Assembly (NCBI GenBank): GCA_910576875.1
Contig: CAJTKI010000066.1
Coordinates: 1 to 8,090 of the forward strand
Direction of reading: 5' to 3'
DNA length: 8,090 nucleotides
Origin: an uncultured Christensenella sp.
Lineage (GTDB): Bacteria > Bacillota > Clostridia > Christensenellales > UBA3700
Position 1 is the first letter of the stretch. Each line of letters opens with the position of its first letter. This document shows, piece after piece, positions 4,952 to 8,090 of the stretch. The notes below the pieces were generated by a model. That model had not been told where the DNA came from. It ran no database searches and saw only the letters and a list, made by a program, of their open reading frames with translations. A program made the position numbers and the translations under genes.

Positions 4952-5446
4952 ATGGCAAAAGCCGCAGTCATCATGGGCAGTATCAGCGATCTGGACGTCG
5001 TGCGTCCGGCGATCGACGTATTGCGGAAATTCGGGGTGGAAGTCGAAGCGCGCGTGATCTCCGCGCACCGTACGCCCGACGATGCGCACGCTTATGCGGC
5101 TGCTGCGATCGACAACGGGATCGAAGTCTTGATTTGCGCTGCGGGCAAGGCCGCGCATTTGGGCGGCGTGATCGCGGCGTTTACGCCGTTGCCCGTGATC
5201 GGATTGCCGGTCAAGAGCTCGATGATGGACGGACTGGACAGCTTGCTGTCGATGGTGCAGATGCCGGCGGGGATTCCCGTCGCGTGCGTCGGCGTCAACG
5301 GCGGACAGAACGCGGGCTTGCTCGCGGTGCAGATCCTTGCGGTCAAATATCCGCATTTGGCGGAACAACTCAAACAGTATAAGGCGGAGCTTGCGACCAA
5401 GATCCGTCTCGACGACGAAAAATTACAAAAGGAGCTTGGTTTATAA
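4952..5446 (+). CDS. purE: N5-carboxyaminoimidazole ribonucleotide mutase (PurE)
   Basis: PurE moves the carboxyl group of N5-CAIR to give CAIR in de novo purine synthesis, as an octamer in the cytoplasm. The family marks are all present in 164 residues, the usual length: GSISD at 9-13 (phosphate binding), SAHRTP at 37-42 with the catalytic histidine 39, AAGKAAHLGGV at 63-73, PVIGLPVKS at 81-89 and SMVQMPAGIPVA at 100-111. The AAHL type of loop marks a class I enzyme, which normally needs PurK to supply N5-CAIR, rather than the class II AIR carboxylase. The start at 4952 has AAAGGAG six bases upstream; an upstream TTG in frame at 4919 lies inside the leader hairpin and is rejected. It is the first gene of the operon, and its stop codon overlaps the purC start by one base (TAATG). 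Confidence 0.97.
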   Translation: MAKAAVIMGSISDLDVVRPAIDVLRKFGVEVEARVISAHRTPDDAHAYAAAAIDNGIEVLICAAGKAAHLGGVIAAFTPLPVIGLPVKSSMMDGLDSLLSMVQMPAGIPVACVGVNGGQNAGLLAVQILAVKYPHLAEQLKQYKAELATKIRLDDEKLQKELGL

Positions 5447-6153
5447 TGGAAAAGACCACCCAACTGTACGAAGGCAAAGCAAAGAAAGTGTATCTGACGA
5501 CCGATCCCGACGTCGTTATGGTTTCCTATAAGGACGACGCGACGGCGTTCAACGGCATCAAAAAAGGCACGATTACCGGCAAAGGCGTCGTCAACAACGT
5601 ATGCAGCAACTTCCTGTTCCGCATGTTGGAGACCAAGGGCATTCCGACCCACTATGTCGAGCAGATCAACGAGCGAGAGACGTTTGTCAAAAAGGTGCAG
5701 ATCGTACCGTTGGAAGTCATTGTGCGCAATATCGCCGCCGGCTCGCTGTCCAAGCGCTTGGGCATTCCCGAAGGCAAAAAACTGGCGAAAACCGTGCTGG
5801 AATTCAGCTATAAGAACGACGATCTGGGCGATCCGATGATCAACGACTACCACGTGTACGCGATGGAGCTCGCGACGCCGCAGGAAGTCGAGACGATCAA
5901 GGCGATGGCGCTCAAAGTCAACGATATTTTGACCGAGTACTTTAAGGAGATCGGGATCGAGCTGATCGATTTCAAACTCGAATTCGGCCGTTACAAAGAC
6001 GGCATCATTCTCGCGGACGAGATCTCGCCGGATACGTGCCGTTTCTGGGACACCAAGACGGGCGAAAAACTGGACAAAGACAGATTCCGCCGCGACATGG
6101 ACGACGTGGACAAAGGCTACCGCGAATTGAAAAAGAGAATGGGTTTGGCTTAA
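5446..6153 (+). CDS. purC: Phosphoribosylaminoimidazole-succinocarboxamide synthase (PurC)
   Basis: PurC joins CAIR and aspartate with ATP to make SAICAR. The 235-residue protein has the full set of motifs: YEGKAKKVY at 8-16 (nucleotide-binding start), YKDDATAFNG at 28-37, VPLEVIVRNIAAGS at 87-100 (first SAICAR synthetase signature), LIDFKLEFG at 173-181 (second signature) and ADEISPDTCRFWD at 190-202. It ends in the usual RDMDDVDKGYRE-type helix. The ribosome binding site AAAAGGAG lies inside the end of purE, 11 bases before the ATG. The one-base overlap with purE suggests coupled translation and matched amounts of the enzymes for consecutive steps. A hairpin forms across its stop codon. Length, composition and motifs give no sign of damage. 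Confidence 0.98.
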   Translation: MEKTTQLYEGKAKKVYLTTDPDVVMVSYKDDATAFNGIKKGTITGKGVVNNVCSNFLFRMLETKGIPTHYVEQINERETFVKKVQIVPLEVIVRNIAAGSLSKRLGIPEGKKLAKTVLEFSYKNDDLGDPMINDYHVYAMELATPQEVETIKAMALKVNDILTEYFKEIGIELIDFKLEFGRYKDGIILADEISPDTCRFWDTKTGEKLDKDRFRRDMDDVDKGYRELKKRMGLA

Positions 6154-6168
6154 CAAGCCCATTTTGTT
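6138..6168 (+). terminator. Attenuator-like hairpin across the purC stop codon
   Basis: AATGGGTTTG (6138-6147) pairs with CAAGCCCATT (6154-6163) in a 10-bp stem with one G-U pair and loop GCTTAA, followed by TTGTT. The purC stop codon sits in the loop and stem foot. It resembles an intrinsic terminator with a weak T-tract, so partial termination or mRNA end protection between purC and purM is plausible. Ribosomes finishing purC would disrupt it. Confidence 0.5.
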
Positions 6169-6204
6169 ATCGCAACGAACAAGACAAACGAATCAGGAGA
6201 ACTT

Positions 6205-7221
6205 ATGGCGATGGATTACAAGTCGGCAGGCGTGGACGTCGAAGCCGGTTACCGTGCAGTCAAATTGATGAAAGAGTACGTCCAACGCACGTACGACAAA
6301 AACGTGTTGGGTGATTTGGGCAGTTTCGGCGGCTTTTACGCGCTTGACGACAGAGTGGACGGGGATTGTCTGGTCGCAGGTACGGACGGCGTGGGCACCA
6401 AGCTCAAATACGCGTTCGTGCTGGACAAGCACGATACGATCGGTATCGACGCGGTCGCGATGTGCGTCAACGACATCGTATGTCAAGGGGCGAAGCCGTT
6501 GCTGTTTTTGGACTACATCGCGCAGGGCAAATTGGAACCGGAGCGCGTCGCGCAGATCGTCAAGGGCGTTGCGGAAGGTTGCTGTCAGGCGGGTTGCGCG
6601 CTGATCGGAGGAGAGACGGCGGAGATGCCGGGCTTCTATGCGAACGACGAATACGACATCGCGGGGTTTGCGGTCGGCATCGTCAAAAAGAATAAGATCA
6701 TCAACGGCAAGACGATTTGCGTCGGCGACAAGTTGATCGGCATCGCGTCGAGCGGCGTGCATTCCAACGGATATTCGCTGGTGCGCAAGCTGTTCGGCGA
6801 AGACAAGGAAAGTCTCAATCGCTACAATCCGACGCTCGGCTGCACGCCGGCGGAAGTCGTGCTGACGCCGACTAAGATTTACGTCAAGACGATCCTCGAT
6901 CTGATCGAACGTTTTCCGATCAAAGGCATCGCGCATATTACGGGCGGCGGCTTTATCGAAAACATTCCGCGCATCATTCCCAAGGGCATGGGCATCCGCA
7001 TCGATCGCGACAGCTATCCGCTGCCCGATCTGTTCCGCGCGTTGCAGGAAATCGCCGGCATCGAAGACGAGAAGATGTACAATACGTTCAATATGGGCAT
7101 CGGCATGGTGCTCGCCGTCGATCCGTCGATTGCGGCGGACGTCGTCGCCGCGCTCAACGCAATGGGCGAACAGGCGTACGAGATCGGTTGCGTGATCGAT
7201 CGCGAGGGCGTGCAACTGTGA
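6205..7221 (+). CDS. purM: Phosphoribosylformylglycinamidine cyclo-ligase (AIR synthetase, PurM)
   Basis: PurM closes the imidazole ring, turning FGAM and ATP into AIR, the precursor of the PurE/PurC steps. Its 338 residues carry the family marks in order: DYKSAGVDVEAG at 4-15, GTDGVGTKLK at 59-68 (ATP and magnesium site), DAVAMCVND at 82-90, LIGGETAEMPG at 133-143, SSGVHSNGYSLVR at 182-194, HITGGGF at 244-250 and NMGIGM at 296-301. The N-terminal part belongs to the AIRS half and the C-terminal part to the AIRS_C half of the fold. The ATG at 6205 has AGGAG five bases upstream; the next in-frame ATG at 6211 is less well placed. It follows purC after a 51-bp gap holding the hairpin described above, and overlaps purN by four bases. 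purF, which often stands between purC and purM in Clostridia, is absent here. Confidence 0.98.
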   Translation: MAMDYKSAGVDVEAGYRAVKLMKEYVQRTYDKNVLGDLGSFGGFYALDDRVDGDCLVAGTDGVGTKLKYAFVLDKHDTIGIDAVAMCVNDIVCQGAKPLLFLDYIAQGKLEPERVAQIVKGVAEGCCQAGCALIGGETAEMPGFYANDEYDIAGFAVGIVKKNKIINGKTICVGDKLIGIASSGVHSNGYSLVRKLFGEDKESLNRYNPTLGCTPAEVVLTPTKIYVKTILDLIERFPIKGIAHITGGGFIENIPRIIPKGMGIRIDRDSYPLPDLFRALQEIAGIEDEKMYNTFNMGIGMVLAVDPSIAADVVAALNAMGEQAYEIGCVIDREGVQL

Positions 7222-7805
7222 AGCGGATCGCGATCTTCGCATCGGGCGGCGGCACGGACATGCAATCGGTGATCGACGCGTGCGAGCGCGGGCAGATCGA
7301 CGGACGCGTCGTCTGCGTCGTAGCCAACAAGCCCGACATCTACGCGTTGGAGCGCGCGCAAAAACACGGCATCGACAGCGCGGTGTTTGCTCTGTCCGAC
7401 TATGCGGACGCGGAGCAGCGCGATCGCGCGATCGCCGCGTATTTGGAACGGTGCGGCGCGGAGCTGGTCGTTTTGGCGGGATATTTGAGCATTTTGACGC
7501 CCGATCTGGTCGCGCGCTATCGCGGCAGGATGATCAACATTCATCCGTCGCTCATTCCCAGACACTGCGGCAAGGGCATGTACGGAATGCGCGTGCACGA
7601 AAGCGTGATCGCGTCGGGCGACGCCGAATCGGGCGCGACCGTGCATTATGTAGACGAAGGCGCGGATACGGGCGCGATCATCGAACAGGTGCGCGTGCCG
7701 GTCTTGGCGGGAGATACGCCCCAATCGTTGCAGGAGCGCGTATTGGAGCAGGAGCACAAACTGTTGCCGCGCGTCGTCGCGCGTCTGTGCGAAAACCGAC
7801 TTTGA
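7218..7805 (+). CDS. purN: Phosphoribosylglycinamide formyltransferase (PurN), GTG start
   Basis: PurN transfers a formyl group from 10-formyltetrahydrofolate to GAR. With the GTG at 7218 as start the protein has 195 residues, the usual length, and begins MKRIAIFASGGGTDMQ, the GAR-binding phosphate loop at 9-16. The catalytic residues are visible: Asn107 and His109 in INIHPSLIP (106-114), and Asp150 in VDEGADTGAIIEQ (145-157). The start codon overlaps the purM stop (GTGA), which means coupled translation, with GAGGG nine bases upstream inside purM. A farther upstream TTG at 7188 is in frame but would add ten residues with no family match and lacks a better ribosome site. A 61-bp gap with a hairpin separates purN from purH. 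Confidence 0.97.
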   Translation: MKRIAIFASGGGTDMQSVIDACERGQIDGRVVCVVANKPDIYALERAQKHGIDSAVFALSDYADAEQRDRAIAAYLERCGAELVVLAGYLSILTPDLVARYRGRMINIHPSLIPRHCGKGMYGMRVHESVIASGDAESGATVHYVDEGADTGAIIEQVRVPVLAGDTPQSLQERVLEQEHKLLPRVVARLCENRL

Positions 7806-7809
7806 TTTT

Positions 7810-7831
7810 TCGGATGCGCAAGCGTATCCGA
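7810..7831 (+). other. Stem-loop between purN and purH
   Basis: TCGGATGCG (7810-7818) pairs with CGTATCCGA (7823-7831) over 9 bp, one a G-U pair, with loop CAAG. No T-run follows, so it is not a standard terminator. It could be a processing or stability element in the operon mRNA. Confidence 0.6.
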
Positions 7832-7866
7832 CTTATGATTTTAGAGACAAACACGAAGGAGACTGT

Positions 7867-8090
7867 ATGAAAAAGAGAGCATTGATCAGCGTATCGGACA
7901 AGACCGGTATCGTGGATTTGGCACAACAACTGACCGATTTCGGATACGAAATCATTTCGACCGGCGGCACGCTCAAAGTTTTGCGCGAGCAAGGCGTGCA
8001 GGCGATGGATATCACGGACGTTACCGGATTTCCGGAATGTCTGGACGGTCGGGTCAAGACGTTGCACCCCAACGTGCACGCGGGACTGTT
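7867..8090 (+). CDS. purH: Bifunctional AICAR transformylase / IMP cyclohydrolase (PurH), N-terminal part, cut by window end
   Basis: The first 74 residues are visible, from MKKRALISVSDKTG onward. They show the MGS-like IMP cyclohydrolase domain: SVSDKTG at 8-14, ISTGGT at 30-35 (phosphate binding), DVTGFPE at 51-57 and LDGRVKTLHP at 59-68. These are diagnostic for PurH. The complete protein (about 510 residues) forms FAICAR from AICAR with 10-formyltetrahydrofolate in its C-terminal domain and then IMP in this N-terminal domain, finishing the pathway. AAGGAG at 7856-7861 lies five bases before the ATG. The gene continues past the right edge, so its intactness and what follows (often purD) cannot be judged. 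Confidence 0.97.
   Translation, partial: MKKRALISVSDKTGIVDLAQQLTDFGYEIISTGGTLKVLREQGVQAMDITDVTGFPECLDGRVKTLHPNVHAGL

Noticed and set aside
5092..6162. Minus-strand open frame of 356 codons opposite purE and purC
   Set aside because: The plus strand encodes two full-length, motif-complete enzymes; the minus frame is a shadow without a ribosome site or family match.

Overview
The window looks like a piece of a chromosome from a member of the Clostridia or a related Bacillota lineage. The reasons are strong AAGGAG-type ribosome binding sites, sigma-A-type -35/-10 promoters, Rho-independent terminators with T-runs, and a compact clostridial-style purine operon. The genes right of about 1100 are GC-rich in feel, with many GCG and CGC codons, while the first 600 bases are clearly AT-rich. 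I cannot name a genus.

Layout. 1-57 is the 3' part of a tRNA-Lys(CUU), followed by its terminator. 104-513 is an AT-rich minus-strand unit (promoter, small three-helix membrane protein, terminator) that ends tail-to-tail with the tRNA. 590-1056 has no convincing gene. 1057-2175 is a plus-strand unit with a promoter, a cysteine-rich DUF3795-type protein and an ElaA-like GNAT acetyltransferase. 2187 to about 2373 is the wreck of a formamidopyrimidine-DNA glycosylase gene (mutM/fpg) that has lost its start codon, its catalytic proline and its frame. 2494-3478 is a promoter plus a two-helix membrane protein of unknown function. 3501-4578 is a minus-strand lipoprotein gene with its own promoter and terminator. 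4579-4859 is an unusual intergenic stretch with four DnaA-box-like sites in one orientation, phased A-tracts and palindromes. 4860 to the right edge is a de novo purine operon, purE-purC-purM-purN-purH', reading out of the window.

How the genes work together. The right half is one biosynthetic operon: PurE and PurC make SAICAR from AIR-derived intermediates, PurM makes AIR, PurN formylates GAR, and PurH (cut by the window end) does the last two steps to IMP. purE/purC overlap by 1 nt and purM/purN by 4 nt, which argues for translational coupling. The two larger gaps (purC-purM and purN-purH) each carry a hairpin. purF and purK are not in the visible part of the operon. I see no purine riboswitch in the short purE leader.

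The most interesting items are the DnaA-box cluster with bent-DNA features upstream of purE, the decaying mutM, and the hairpins placed inside the pur operon. I did not find evidence of a defence system, CRISPR array or insertion sequence.
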